From assembly GCF_003576645.1 (NCBI RefSeq), contig NC_044927.1, positions 17,693,474-17,757,473 on the forward strand: DNA of 64,000 nucleotides. Direction: 5' to 3'. A program made the position numbers and the translations under genes. The notes beneath the pieces were generated by a model. It saw only the letters and a program-made list of their open reading frames with translations. It was not told where the DNA came from and did not search any database. This document shows, piece after piece, positions 47,725-58,725 of this stretch (positions are counted from its first letter, which is position 1; each line of letters begins with the position of its first letter). This DNA is from Ipomoea triloba (taxonomy: Eukaryota > Streptophyta > Magnoliopsida > Solanales > Convolvulaceae).

Positions 47725-47775
47725 GTCTAGCCGGAGACGTTAAACCATGGCGCACTTGGGAGGCAATCCCAACGC
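47725..47775 (+). promoter_or_regulatory. Conserved hairpin box, element 4
   Basis: TCTAGCCGGAGACGTTAAAC, CATGGCGCA, then CTTGGGAGGCAATCCCAA. Same box as in elements 1 and 2, although the upstream protein is unrelated. Confidence 0.8.
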
Positions 47776-47969
47776 TATCTTTCATTAGTAAGAAATTTTC
47801 ATTTATGTTATTGCTTCATTTTCTTTTAATCGCTTTAATTTTCATTTTTATATAGCCTCATTTAAGCTAGCAAGTGCAGATTATGCATCCGAGAGGCGTA
47901 GATTGACCACAATCTATCAACAAAGCATCACCGTTAGCAAAAGAAAGGAAAGGGACCAAGGTAAAACGC

Positions 47970-48160
47970 ACATAACGCGTCCACGCCTAGAACACGCGTG
48001 TGGGAGGTGTGGAAGCTTTCCAGTAGTCATCCACGCCCACCACCACGCTTGGCAACGGCGTGGACCAAAACCAGTAACTGTCCACGCGCACCACCACGCG
48101 TGGCGCTGGCGTGGACGGGCACCAGATCCTTCGCGGGAATTTCACGCGAGGTAGTTTAAA
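47970..48160 (+). promoter_or_regulatory. Element 4 internal stem-loop module with TATA-like site
   Basis: Two stem-loops: GTGTGGAAGC...CCAGTAGTCATCCACGCC and GGCGTGGACC...CCAGTAACTGTCCACGCG, with AACGCGT, ACACGCGTGT and CCACGCGTGG. AGTTTAAAACCC follows at 48150-48162, resembling the CTATTTAAACCCC of the U3 promoters. Confidence 0.75.
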
Positions 48161-48211
48161 ACCCTTCCCCACCTCATTTCTTCACATCCACGAGCACAAA
48201 CTTTCTCCAAG

Positions 48212-48902
48212 GTAAAAAAATACTTCACTCCAAGACATTTCTTTGCAAGTTTTTCAAGCTTTCTTCATCTTCCAAAGCTATTCCAAAGGTAAAACACATC
48301 TTCTCTTACTTTTATTTGCTTAAATGCTAGAGCTCATTCTCCTTAAAGCATATCTCTATGGGTCTTTGTTGCTTGAAGTTTTTCTTGAGATATTTGGTTA
48401 TGAAATCACTTCTAAGACTTGTGTGAGGCTTATATTGTTATTAAATGATGATAATTTCATGTCTTGCAACCTCTTGGTACTTAGATTTTAAACCCTATGT
48501 AATTTGGGCATTTTCTTGTTGTGTTGGATTTCAAGATGAAATAAAGAGCATATGTAGTAAAGTTTGAAACTGTCTTACTCCTTGGATGCTACATTGTCAT
48601 TTCCAACATTTTATTTGATGAAATTTAAGCTTTCATGTTTACTCCATTTTTCAACATCAACCTAGTCTTGAGGAAGAAGATGAAGTTGACTCTTATGTTG
48701 ACTTTTTAGAGTAGAAATTGCCTATAGAATATGAAAAGTTGCTATATGATCATCATATTGATAATATCAAGTTGTTAAATTGTTGAAGTAATAATACTTG
48801 CAATGAGAATATTTGATTTTATAATGTGTGCCATATTAATGAAGTTTGTATTAAAAATAGGAAATGTTTTCCTTGTATTGTGTATGTTTACTTATCTTAT
48901 AG
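48212..48902 (+). other. Probable intron before the ORF2 remnant of element 4
   Basis: TCCAAG|GTAAAA at the left and ACTTATCTTATAG|GAAC at the right give a 691-nt U-rich GT-AG intron. An ATG lies five bases after the acceptor. Confidence 0.5.
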
Positions 48903-48906
48903 GAAC

Positions 48907-49020
48907 ATGTCATCCCAAAGCTCTATGGCACAAAGAGATGCTCAAAGAATTCACAAAGAAAAGGCCCCGATGGGGGAAAATAGTAGAATACATGGAGGAA
49001 TGGGATATGTAGAGGTATGA
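48907..49020 (+). pseudogene. ORF2 remnant of element 4
   Basis: MSSQSSMAQRDAQRIHKEKA, 37 codons, with a polar/basic N-terminus like that of ORF2 in element 1. It ends at a TGA formed by the first bases of the following LTR. The PF20167-like domain is absent, so a deletion probably fused the N-terminus to the LTR. Confidence 0.45.
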
Positions 49021-50287
49021 TAAGCACCAAGAATAGTACACATTAAGGGTCTAAAATAGGATAAAGTGTAAAGTTTTGCCACTCGTTTATAACAATCTCA
49101 TGCATTTTAAGCTCGGATGTGATCAAAATCTTCTAACATTAATTTTAGGAAAAGTTTTGAAGTATTTTTACAGATCGGAAAGGGATTTGAAGCCAAAACA
49201 GAGCAAAAGGCAAACGAAGCCGCAAAGCAAGAACTTCCCACGCAGTCCAACACGCGTGTAGAGGGGCGTGGAACATTTCTAGTAGCTCTCCATGCACGCC
49301 CACACGCGTGGTGCTAGGCGTGGACTAGACACAGGGCTATTTCGGGAATTTCAGTTTTTAGATGCCTATTTAAACCCCTTTTTCAGATAGGAAAGGGGGG
49401 GAGCCAGAGAGTAGGTTTATATCTGAAGTTTCTTAGGGTTTTCTCCCCTCTTGGGGGAAAACTTCCTTCCTATTAGAGTAGATTCAAGACCAAGATAGGA
49501 GGATTGAAGTTTCAAGAACAAAATGTAAATGAGCCATTCATCTAGGGTGGTACTCTTCTCTTCAATGCTTTGATTTAATGTTTGCTTCTTTTTAAACTTT
49601 CATTTCTTCTTTTTGTTTCTTTATTTAATGATAGCTTAGAGTAGAAAGGGGATTGGTGGCCCCGAAGCTAAACTATGTGGTTGATTTGACATAACTTTGC
49701 TTGAAATATGTGAGCTTTGTGATTGTTAGATGATAAACTTGTGTGGTTGATGTTCATTATGCTTTGTGCCTAACTGTGGCCACATTAGGTAGCAAACCTA
49801 GTGAAAGTGAGTTTGTGCGCGATAGCGGCCACTCACGAGTCCAACTCACCCACTCTCCGCCCTTAGTCCGAAAGGAAGAGGTCCGAGAGGAGTGGTAGAC
49901 AAGGTGTTCGATGAAATGCCCCAACCAAATGAGGATGTGGGAGTCCAAGTGTGACGCCACTTGGTGAAGTGCCATGAACTCCCTAGTCAAATCCAAGTCA
50001 TTTGCTTACAAAACCACTAGATAGTAGACCACATAGGTTAGCCACGAGCCCAAATCTCCACCTTTCCTTTTCCTTTACAAAACCATTTTAAACCTTTCAA
50101 CTTCCGTACAAATGACATCTAGTCTTAGCTATTCCCATAACTCTTTCATTTAAACCTCCTAAATGCCAACACTAATTCGTTCCAATTTGTCATCCTTGAG
50201 AGACACGACACTCGGGGAGGCTTGACTCTTCGTTTTACCATTTCCATACCACTTATCACACCTCACCCTAAACAGACAACCATGTCA
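49018..50287 (+). mobile_element. Second LTR of element 4
   Basis: TGATAAGCACCAAGAATAG to CATGTCA, 1,270 bp. The U3 module is at 49228-49330, with TATA-like CTATTTAAACCCC at about 49367. It is followed by a PBS (TGGCGTCGTTGCCGGGGA, 50291-50308), so it also serves as the 5' LTR of a further truncated copy. Confidence 0.9.
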
Positions 50288-50561
50288 AAATGGCGTCGTT
50301 GCCGGGGATGGCAAACGGTTTTTGAATTGTGTTGACGTTTTTGAAGTAGATTTTCAGGAGTTCTTGAATTGGTTTCTTTTTGTTTATTTTATTTTCTTAA
50401 TTTTGGTTACCTGATTGAAGAAGTGAGCCTATTGTTATTGAAAATCTTGCTACTCACTTGCAACTATTTCTAGTTGCGAAATATTTGTTGTTTGTTAAGC
50501 TTTGCACAGGAAATTTTCTTCATCAAATCAATGGAAGCTTACAAAATGAGTGCTTATACAT
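50288..50561 (+). mobile_element. PBS, leader and first codons of a truncated third copy
   Basis: The leader matches 45953-46215, including GCTTTGCACAGGAAATTTTC and GAAGCTTACAAAATGAGTGC. The ORF starts at 50546 (MSAYT) and is lost at a stop at 50561, where CACTA-like sequence begins. Confidence 0.85.
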
Positions 50562-50644
50562 AGTATAACAAAACATATTAAACGGCGGTTATTTAAAAAA
50601 CCGCCGTGTATTAAGTGACATAGTAGACCATTTTTGTAGTAGTG
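50562..50644 (-). mobile_element. Short CACTA terminus
   Basis: The minus strand starts CACTACTACAAAAATGG at 50644 and has a CGGCGGTTTTTTAAATAACCGCCG-type hairpin, arms CGGCGG/CCGCCG. Only about 80 bp remains. It truncates the ORFs of both neighbouring elements. Confidence 0.7.
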
Positions 50645-51987
50645 TCATTTTCACCCAAGTCAAAGGATTCATCTTCCAAAAATTTAAAACAATCATATTC
50701 ATCATCAAACAAAAGAGAATCCTTGCAATCATCAATCAATATATCACAAGTTTCTATGGAATCATCCTCCCGAAAATTAAAGCAATCATAATCACGTGTG
50801 ATAGAAATATTAATGCAAAGGGAGTCATCCTTATGAGGAACACAATTATCATTATCAAATGAATCAACACTTTCACACTCATTAATAGAATCATCATTAA
50901 CAAAGCTTATGGAATCATCCTCCCGGAAATAAAAATGAGTAGTATCACAAGCATATAGATCATTGTTGCATTTCAAAAGGGAGTCATCCACACGAGTGCT
51001 AAAAGTGTTTTCAACAAGAGCACAAGGATTTTCAAGAATATTAACGCAAGAAGGGTTAAAAATGTTACCACATGTCGGCTCTTCATCTTCCAACACTACT
51101 TCAATATCCTCATCCTCACTCTCCATCTCTACCTCCTTTTAATTTTCCAATTCAAAAATTGGAACTTCTTCAAGCACCGGGGCATAACAATCCACTTTCT
51201 CTTCAACACTCACCGCTTCTCTATCATTTTGTTCTTTTTCAATCTCTTGTATAATCCTTGAATTGGCTTCCAAAATCGGGAGATTCTCTTCAAGTGGGTA
51301 ATCCATCTGTGATGAACTTGTCCTCATGAACTCCTCTATCATGGCTAGCATTTTTGTTTCAATCTCCTCCAATGGAAGACCTTCTTCCCGGGGGGTAGCA
51401 AGATAATCTTTCAATTCGCTCTTGATTTCAGCTCTTAAATTAGTCGTGTCCTCCTTGGCCATCCTCGTGAATACTTCTATCTTTTCTTTTAGAATCTCAA
51501 TTTCGTTTTTGGCCGGTGGGATATAATCACAAGGATTGGTATGGGTAAGATATGGGAAAGAGGGTGGTGTTTCAAAGAAATGTGAAGCATTGTTTCCTTC
51601 ATAAATTTGGGATGGAGGTGGGTAGTGGGTGTTTGGGTGAGAATTGAGGAATAAATTTGACTCGTGAGTATAGCTTGGGTCGATTTTTTTAATCATTTGT
51701 ACAAGCTTACTCTCTATATTTTGGGATATATCTTTAGAGCTTAACAAGTGTGAGATTGGGTGTGTATATGGTGGTGGGTGATGGCTATGTATATAAGATG
51801 GATAAGGATAGGGAGGTGGTAAGTAGTGGTGTGGTAATGGATAAGGATTTGGAGGTGGGTAGTGATATGTTGGTGGAGGATAAGCATATGTAGAATGAGG
51901 GTAATAAGGATATGGTTGGGGTGGAGTATAGTTCAAAGGATTTCCCTCATGGTGTGGGTAACCATGGGGATGCATATAAGCTCTCAT
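50645..51987 (-). pseudogene. Element 5 ORF: second copy of the unknown Pro/Tyr-rich protein
   Basis: Starts MRAYMHPHGYPHHEGNPLN at 51987. N-terminal YPPPTYHYPPPNPYPLPHHY, then a helical part NEIEILKEKIEVFTRMAKED and LRAEIKSELKDYLATPREEG, then LPLEEIETKMLAMIEEFMRT, with the same order and wording as element 4. A stop at 51139-51141 (FELENx) interrupts the frame. The acidic C-terminus has imperfect repeats (FREDDSISFVNDDS, FREDDSIETCD, FLEDESFD). It is truncated after DLGEND by the CACTA terminus. Conservation between two diverged copies argues for past selection on the protein. Confidence 0.75.
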
Positions 51988-52220
51988 TGGTAAGCTTTCA
52001 AATGATTTTCAACAAAAATTTCCTGCACAAAGCTTAACCAACAACAAACCTTTGCAACTAAAACTAGTTGCAAGTGAGCAAAAAGATATTCAAGGTAATA
52101 AAGCTCACTTCCTCAATCAATCAACAAAAATAAGAAAACAAATTAAACAAAAAGAAAGCAATTCAAGAACTCTTAACAATCAACTTCCAAAATGTCAACA
52201 CAATTCAAAATCGTTTGCCA

Positions 52221-52238
52221 TCCCCGGCAACGGCGCCA
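52221..52238 (-). other. Element 5 primer-binding site (tRNA-Asp type)
   Basis: Minus strand TGGCGCCGTTGCCGGGGA, followed by a leader like that of element 4. Confidence 0.92.
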
Positions 52239-52242
52239 TTTT

Positions 52243-53576
52243 ATTGTGTAGTATTTTGTGGTGAGGTGGATGTAGGTGGTAAAACGAGGAAAAGTCCCCG
52301 AGTGTCGTGTCTCTCAAGGATGACAAATTGGAGTGAATTGGTGTTGGCATTTAGGAGGTTAAGATGTAAGAGTTACAAGAACTAGCTAAGAACAAGAGAA
52401 TAATAAGCATGGGTTTAAAGGTTACAAAACAAATTGAAAAGGGACAAGGGGGTGTGTGACTTAGTTAGTCCAAACGATTGATTATCCAAACGGAATGTGG
52501 AAATGAGTTCCGGGAATGAACTCGGGAGTCACGGTATCAATACCAAGTGACGTCACACTTGGACTCTCAATCCTCATTCGGTTGAGGCATTTTATCGAAC
52601 ACCTTGCATACCACTCCTCTCGGACCTCATCCTTTCGGATGGAGGGCGGAGATGTAGATGAGTTGGACTCGTGAGAGACCGGTATTGCGCACACACTCAC
52701 TTTCCTAGAGTCTACTATCTATCCCAGCCGGAAATAGAAGCAAAGCACAAAGAACTTCAACCACACAAGACTAAACCCACTTCATCATTTTCACATTCAT
52801 ATGACAAAATTCAAGCATCAATCATAAGATATAACATGGGGCACACACACCCCTCAACTAATCTACTCAAGCATTATCAAATCAAAGATCAAATAAGGAA
52901 AAATAACCAAAACAATAGATTAAAGTCACAATCTTTCAAGAACAAAAGTTTAGTAAAATACCTAGGGAACTATTGAGCTACTCCATCTTCCTCTTCATCC
53001 TTTATCTTCAATCTCTAGGAAACTAATCTAATCTAAAGAAAGAAAATGGGGATTTCCCCCAAAGGGGAGAAAACTAAAGGAAGATTAGGTCTAAGAATGG
53101 GGGGGTTGTTCTGAAAAAATCCTATCAAGGCCCTTTAAATAGCCTCCAAAATTTTGCCCTAAAAATTTCCGCGCTGTGTCTCATCCACGCGTGCCACCAC
53201 GCGTGTGGGCGTGCGTTGCAGCATTCCAGTACGCAACCACGCGTGCCACCACGCGTGTGAGCAACGTAGACCTGAAATTTGCTTCTGTTGTCTTCTTCAA
53301 AGTTGTAGCTCTCGACGATGCAGTTCCATAGCAACTTGCCTCGCCTCATTCGGACATTCCTATCTCCGATTACGCTTGTTTTACTGAGGTGTCGCCGGAA
53401 TGCCCTGCGAAATTTAGATTCGTGCAAATTGTATAAAAACACATGCAATTAGTCCCTAGACCTATATGCAATGAAATTGTCCTAATCTAACAAGTTTTTA
53501 GGCCTAATGGACATCTAATATAGCGTATTTCACACCTAAATTACCGCTCAAACACGGCTACTTTTGGCACTTATCA
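52243..53576 (-). mobile_element. Element 5 5' LTR
   Basis: The minus strand starts TGATAAGTGCCAAAAGTAGC at 53576 and ends within a few bases of 52243. The stem-loop/palindrome module is at 53178-53270 (CCACCACGCGTGTG twice, CATTCCAGTACGC), upstream of TATA-like CTATTTAAAGGG on the minus strand (53137-53148). The R/U5 block with CCTCATTCGGTTGAGGCATT is shared with element 4. Diverged from the element 4 LTR. Confidence 0.85.
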
Positions 53577-53639
53577 ACCACCTATCGGTCAGAAAACCAT
53601 CAGCTATGATGTTTATGAAGCCCATGAGGGGCTAGATTT

Positions 53640-54040
53640 TAGAATAAGGGCTAGGATGGAAGGAGTTTTGTATTCATGATTTGAAATGCTTATATGAGAT
53701 TGGATTTCCTTTGATTTGCTGAAATTTTGTGTATGTTTATGTTTGTTCTTGTTAGATCGAGGGCCCCGATCCCTTCAAGAGTATAGGATCACCTATTTGG
53801 CGAGATATCACAAATGGGTGAGAGCCCACTGCTCACATCTCCCGCCCTCAATCTGAAAAGATGAGGTCCGGAGGGAACTCGTAGGCAAGGTGTTTGATAA
53901 AATTCCCCAACCAACTGAAGATTGGGAGCTTGAGTGTGAAGTCACTCAGGAATGTGTTTCGAGCTCCTTCACTCAAGTCAATAGGTAAAACCAAGCCTCT
54001 CTTGTATGAAATGAAGCAACTCCAATAGATCCTAGCCCCA
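53640..54040 (+). repeat. Fragment of a related LTR (R/U5 region)
   Basis: CGCCCTCAATCTGAAAAGAT, GAGGTCCGGAGGGAACTCGT and CAAGGTGTTTGATAAAATTC align with the R/U5 part of the element 4 LTR, but the flanks differ. No PBS or TG/CA ends found. Confidence 0.6.
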
Positions 54041-54058
54041 TCCGTTCGTTCTTCGTAG

Positions 54059-54366
54059 TAATGGCCGGTGGAGCTATTCCATGGAGAAGTGTTAAACAAA
54101 CTCTTGTCACCACTTCAACCATGGAAGCCGAGTTCGTTTCTTGTTTTGAGGCTACATCTTAAGGTGTATGGCTTAAGAATTTCATTTCAGGGCTTAGAAT
54201 TATGGATTCTATTTTTAAGTCGTTAAAGGTTTATTGTGACAACTCAGCTGCGGTCTTCCTGGCTAAGAACAATAAGAGTGGGAGTCGAAGCAAGCATATC
54301 GACACCAAGTACTTAGCCATCAGGGAGCGTGTTAAAGATAAAAAAGTGGTCATTGAGCACATAAGC
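54059..54366 (+). pseudogene. Ty1/copia RNase H fragment
   Basis: MAGGAIPWRSVKQTLVTTST then MEAEFVSCFEATS, a stop, GVWLKNFISGLRIM, LKVYCDNSAAVFLAKNNKSG, SRSKHIDTKYLAIRERVKDK, VVIEHIS. This is the C-terminal half of copia RNase H; the E of MEAEF and D of YCDNSAA are active-site positions. Cut at 54367 by an LTR. The rest of pol is absent. Confidence 0.9.
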
Positions 54367-54640
54367 TGTGACACCCCAACTTTTTCACGCTGAGATAGGC
54401 ATAAACTTAACGTAAAAGCTAGCAATCTCAGGACTAACATTATACTAAAGCGGAAGCATTCTATTACTTAAATGGGTGTCATGCCACATCTAGAATAATC
54501 CAACTCTAGATGCACAGGCTAAAACCATAATCAATCCAAAACATAAAGACAACTGTAATAGTCAATACAAAATCCATAACTAAGGCACACAGGCCAAAAC
54601 GTCTAAAACAAACACTAGTCTAAGCATAGCAAATAGCCTT
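54367..54640 (+). mobile_element. Truncated LTR, TGTGACACCCC family, copy 2
   Basis: The same first 80 bp as at 16465, then a segment with GGAAGCATTCTATTACTTAA absent from copy 1, then shared sequence to about 54640. Inserted in copia RNase H. No 3' end. Confidence 0.75.
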
Positions 54641-55270
54641 ATTTTCACTTTTATGTGCCTTCACTAAAAATTATCTAGAAATGTTTCACAAAAATTATGT
54701 GTATGCAGTTAACATATTATGTGTCTTCAATTATTAAATTATGTGTTTGTAAATAAATTGAAGGCACATAATTTATAAACTACAGGCACATAATATGCTA
54801 ACAGTATATAGGCCCTGTTTGGTAAATGGCTGTTGGCTGATTGGGTTGGCTGTTTGGGTTAGAAGGTATGATTTGTTAATAACATTAGCTTATTGTAAAA
54901 AGTTGTTTGATAGATTAGCTGATAGCTGATAGTTGTTTGGTATAATTTTTTTTCTCAAAAAGCTAATTGAAAAGGCTGCTTTGAGTAGCCTTTTAAATTT
55001 TAGTATTTTAGAGTTACAAAAAGCTTATTAACCAAACAACTAATAGTGATCAAATAAGTCGAAATTGGCTGATAGGCTGATTATTTACCAAACAGGGCCA
55101 TAATGTATTATATGTTTGCAATTAACATATTGTGCCTATGTATTTAACATATTGTGTTATTGTAGTTAATATATTATGTGTCTTTAATATATTTACAGAT
55201 ACATAATCTTTTAATTGCAGGCACATAATATATTAACTGCATATACATAATCTGAATGTTGTTTGAACCA
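54641..55270. repeat. Dispersed ACATAATATGTTAAC repeats around a MITE
   Basis: GGCACATAATATGCTAAC and its inverse forms recur about ten times on both sides of the hAT-type MITE at 54811-55099, so the MITE landed in an older repeat. Confidence 0.6.
54811..55099. mobile_element. hAT-type MITE, 289 bp
   Basis: Terminal inverted repeats GGCCCTGTTTGGTAAAT and ATTTACCAAACAGGGCC are nearly perfect. The interior has AGCTGATAGCTGATAG-type words. The flanking octamers (AGTATATA / ATAATGTA) match only partly. Confidence 0.85.
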
Positions 55271-56209
55271 AGGTCCAAAATGCAAAGTCAACTCGAGTCC
55301 ATCATATTTATAATTTGCTCAGTAGTTTTGGGTGGTACTGTGTGACTTAATTTCTCAGAAATCATGGTAGTTAAGATTTTATTTTACCATGCACTGCTAT
55401 ATGTGTGCGAAATGTGCCCCCAAAGCTTCTCTCTCCTCTATATAAGTTATGTTCTCTTAAAAAAAACTGAGCAAAAATTGCAATTGTCGTTGCTCTATAG
55501 GACTCTAAATTTATTCAAAGTAATTTCATGTGAGTATGTATTTCTATCTGTATCATTTTACATGTCTTATTTATCATTTATTAGCCAAAATAACTATTTC
55601 TTCTTTGCTTATTTTTTAATATTTTTAAATTTAATTTTTTTTTGTTTTAATAGTACTTTTAATGTAGTTTTTTAATATATAAATTTTATATACTAATACT
55701 AAATTTAATATGACAAAAATTTGATTTAAAAATAATTTCATCAATCAAGTCTTATTAATCGAACCAGACAAATAAAATGGGACGAATAGAGTAATTTTTA
55801 AATGAGATCACATGCAAACAATATTTTATGGTTGGAATGTGCGAACTTAATTGCACTTGTAGAGTAGTTACGGGGCATTTGTTTGGAATGAGGGAATTAG
55901 CAGGAAAGGAATTGTAATTCCGTAGAGGAAAAATGAGACGGGGATTCAAATTCAATTATTTAGTAGGTAGGAATAGGATTATTGAAAATTGAAAGAGAAG
56001 AAGTGAATAAAGCTAAGACTAAAATATCATTGCATGATGATGATGAGTGGTGATGGTGGTGATGGTGATGGTGGTGCTGAATGTAATCCAATAGACTTCA
56101 CTTTCACTTAGAAGAAATTAAGTTAACACTTTTTTTTAGGTGATTTGTGAATTATTACACAAAAATAAAATATATTTAATGCATATTCTCAAATAACAAC
56201 ACATACATA
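55271..56209. other. Intergenic DNA with MITE-like remnant
   Basis: AT-rich. At 55872-55990, GGCATTTGTTTGGAATGAGG and the following GGAATTG/GGAATAGG words look like one end of a hAT or Harbinger MITE. A short GATGATGGTGGTGATGG repeat lies at 56035-56080. A 103-codon frame at 55364-55675 is AT-driven and unsupported. Confidence 0.45.
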
Positions 56210-56212
56210 GAA

Positions 56213-56350
56213 ACCCATCAAATGGATGATGGGAGTGGGTTCGAGCTTTAGTGAAGGCAACTGTTGACTCTTTGTGCTTCAGTAGGTTGAGAAAGTAGCT
56301 ATGAATAGATACTACATTATAACAGAGTCAGTAGCACTCAAAAAAGAAAC
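56213..56350 (+). repeat. SINE copy A (5'-truncated)
   Basis: TGGATGATGGGAGTGGGTTC with B box GGTTCGAGCTT, ending AACAGAGTCAGTAGCACTC and an A-rich tail. It matches copy B at 58607 at both ends but has about 65 extra bases between. Confidence 0.65.
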
Positions 56351-56562
56351 CCATCAAATTGGACAACATCATCTTTGGCCTATACATAGCTAGAAATACA
56401 AAATTTTATTACCTCCTTGATAGTATTCACCGCTTACTACTTACAGCTGTGTGTGGTATTACTTTTCATAAATTTATATGATCCGTTATATTAATTTTTT
56501 AATCTATATACATAAAATTTTATTTTTATTTTTTTTTTAAAAAAGGAACAAAATATCACTTA

Positions 56563-56931
56563 GGCCATCCATATCAATGGATTTTGGTGGAGTTATTGTA
56601 CAGTTAAGCCTACATGGCATGATATTTGAGTGGAGAGAGAAAGGGTGGGAAGCAACTGCAAATGAGGGGATATTGGTACAGTAAAACCTGACAGTGCATT
56701 TTATAGCTCTTTGCTGTTGTGCGCGTTCAGCGCACAGTAGAGGCCACTCGGGCGCGTGCAGTGCACGCGCCCGGTGGGTGCGTTAGGCGCGCCAGATATG
56801 AGCTCATTTTTATATTTTTTTTTTAAAATCATATTTGTGTTTTTTTTCCTCCCCTCCCATTTTCTCTTTCCTAATTACACTTACAAAAACTCCTCTTATA
56901 CCGTGAAATAACCCCATTGATGAGGATGCTC
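56563..56931. mobile_element. Harbinger/Tourist-type MITE with GC-rich palindromes
   Basis: Ends GGCCATCCATATCAATGG and, inverted, GAGCATCCTCATCAATGG; TTA duplicated at 56560-56562 and 56932-56934, the signature of PIF/Harbinger. The interior has GTGCGC/GCGCAC and GGGCGCGTGC/GCACGCGCCC inverted pairs (56715-56775). Confidence 0.7.
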
Positions 56932-57066
56932 TTATACAAAAGGATAATGATGCTCTTTAAGAAGAGTCTTGCCAAGTCATCATTAGCTTGTGCAGGTATA
57001 TTATATTCACTTTTTATGAAATCAAGATGGAGCACAGGTAGACGTTAATTATACAGAGGAATTAAT

Positions 57067-57599
57067 ATCACTTTTGGTCTCTCGACTTTTGAGTTTTATC
57101 AATTTTAGTGCACAATTTTAAATTTTTTCAATTTTGGTGCCTAGCTTTGTTATTTTTAATAGTTTTGGTCCTTCTGACCAAATTAACAGTGAAATGTTGC
57201 CGAATTTTATATTTTAAGAGCAAAATAATTATCCCTAAGAAAGATATTCAATATCTAAACAAAAGAAAAATCATATTAAGATAAAAAGAAGGGTTTGTCA
57301 ATCGTCGATGTTACAAATCTCACAGATCTCTGTCTAGTTTCTGCCTGTCTTCTCCATTATTTGCACCGATCAAACACCTATAAATATGATTTTACAGTGA
57401 TTTTGTTTAGATATTGAAGATCTTTCTTTAAGGTAATGATTTTGTCCTTAAAATATAAGATCAGGCAACATTTCGCTGTTAATTTGGTCGGAAGGACCAA
57501 AACTGATAAAAATAACAAAGTTAGGCACCAAAATTGAAAAAAATTTAAAGTTGTGTACCAAAATTGATAGAACTCAAAAGTCGAGGGACCAAAAGTGAC
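57067..57599. mobile_element. Fold-back element, 533 bp
   Basis: Inverted arms of about 200 bp starting TCACTTTTGGTCYCTCGACT, roughly 90 percent alike, with little between them. ATTAAT flanks both sides (57061-57066, 57600-57605). Mutator-like by resemblance to the elements at 33593 and 62242, but no clear 9-bp duplication. Confidence 0.8.
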
Positions 57600-58606
57600 A
57601 TTAATTCTTATACGGAGTAATTAAATTGCAACATGCAAGTAAAATAAATTAAGAAAACAGTTGATCATTTGATTGGTTTATGAGTTGTAAACTTTCGTGA
57701 ATTATTTGAGGTACCATCTACAGATCTACTACATATATTATTAGTACAATTTTTTTTTTTTACAATCTCAATCAAATTGACTGGATAACGATACAGTGAT
57801 GTCTCTGCATAGTCTAACTTTTCTGGTTTGAGCTAGTTAGCTATGGGCAACTTAAATTAATTTACTTTCTTATGGTTTTTTGTCAGCTAACGTCACAAAG
57901 TAGACTTTACTCAATACACACTTTCAAGTATGGATTTTGAGTTTTTGGTAATATATAAAGTAATTTTTTGTTGGTTGTTGGGAATTTCTTTAGATCTACT
58001 GTTTAATAGCTCTTTATTTCATGTCTGCATGCTAACAATCCGTTGAGGGGAATATTACACATTCTTCAAGTTAGATTTATAATTTTGAGAAAATTTTAAG
58101 CTCATAATTAATAAATGTAAACAAATTTTAATGTGTCGATAGTATCGGGTAATACAATTGAAAAGTAAATATTAAAAGCTCGAAGTTTGTTTCTTGTACA
58201 AAATGTTGAAGCTGATTGGCACAATATATTTACTTTAACTTGAGTCAATTCATCAACTGAACACAAAATGAAATGGAAGAAATATTTTATATGATTTCGA
58301 TATTTTGTGTTATGGGAATGTAAAATTGAAGAAATGAAAATTGATTTAAAAAGAAAACATATTTTTTTCTACTTTTATAAGCTAACATGTTTTGATGGCC
58401 GGTCCAGCCTTTATAATGGTAGATTTAATAATTTTTTGCTGGAATTTGGTTGGATCAATCATTAGGGGGAAGGTTTGGGTGACGAATTTAAATGTATTTA
58501 TGGAGAAGTTAGGACGCAATGTCATAATGTTGAGCAAGTTGTGGGTATATGATGATGATAATAACAAGAAATTAAAGTTGGTAAAATGATCATAACTAAT
58601 AATATG
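57600..58606. other. AT-rich intergenic DNA
   Basis: No repeats or genes recognised. A 65-codon plus frame at 58392-58589 overlaps a minus frame of similar length; neither has a recognisable motif. Confidence 0.5.
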
Positions 58607-58725
58607 TCAAAGACCTTGTGGTCTAGTGGCACCCGGTATCCTGATTAACACTCATACATGGATGATAGGAGTGGGTTCGAGCTCAGCTAACAGAGTTAGT
58701 AGTACTCAAAAATATATATATATAT
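58607..58725 (+). repeat. SINE copy B
   Basis: A box TGGTCTAGTGG (58619-58629) and B box GGTTCGAGCTC (58674-58684) fit the pol III consensus; ends GTTAGTAGTACTC and an A/T tail. tRNA-derived, non-coding. Confidence 0.75.

Larger units (their letters stand above)
43364..50287 (+). mobile_element. Element 4: non-autonomous LTR element with an unknown ORF
   Basis: The 5' LTR is 43364-43588 plus 44907-45949 (1,268 bp when the solo LTR is excluded). PBS, a 437-codon ORF, hairpin box, internal module, intron and a short ORF2 remnant follow, then an LTR at 49018-50287 (1,270 bp). There is no gag zinc knuckle, protease or polymerase. The second LTR is itself followed by a PBS and leader, so the unit is part of an LTR-internal-LTR-internal tandem and has no simple target duplication. 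Confidence 0.8.

Noticed and set aside
54811..55099. 8-bp target duplication sought for the hAT-type MITE.
   Set aside because: The flanks AGTATATA and ATAATGTA agree at only about five positions, so none is claimed.
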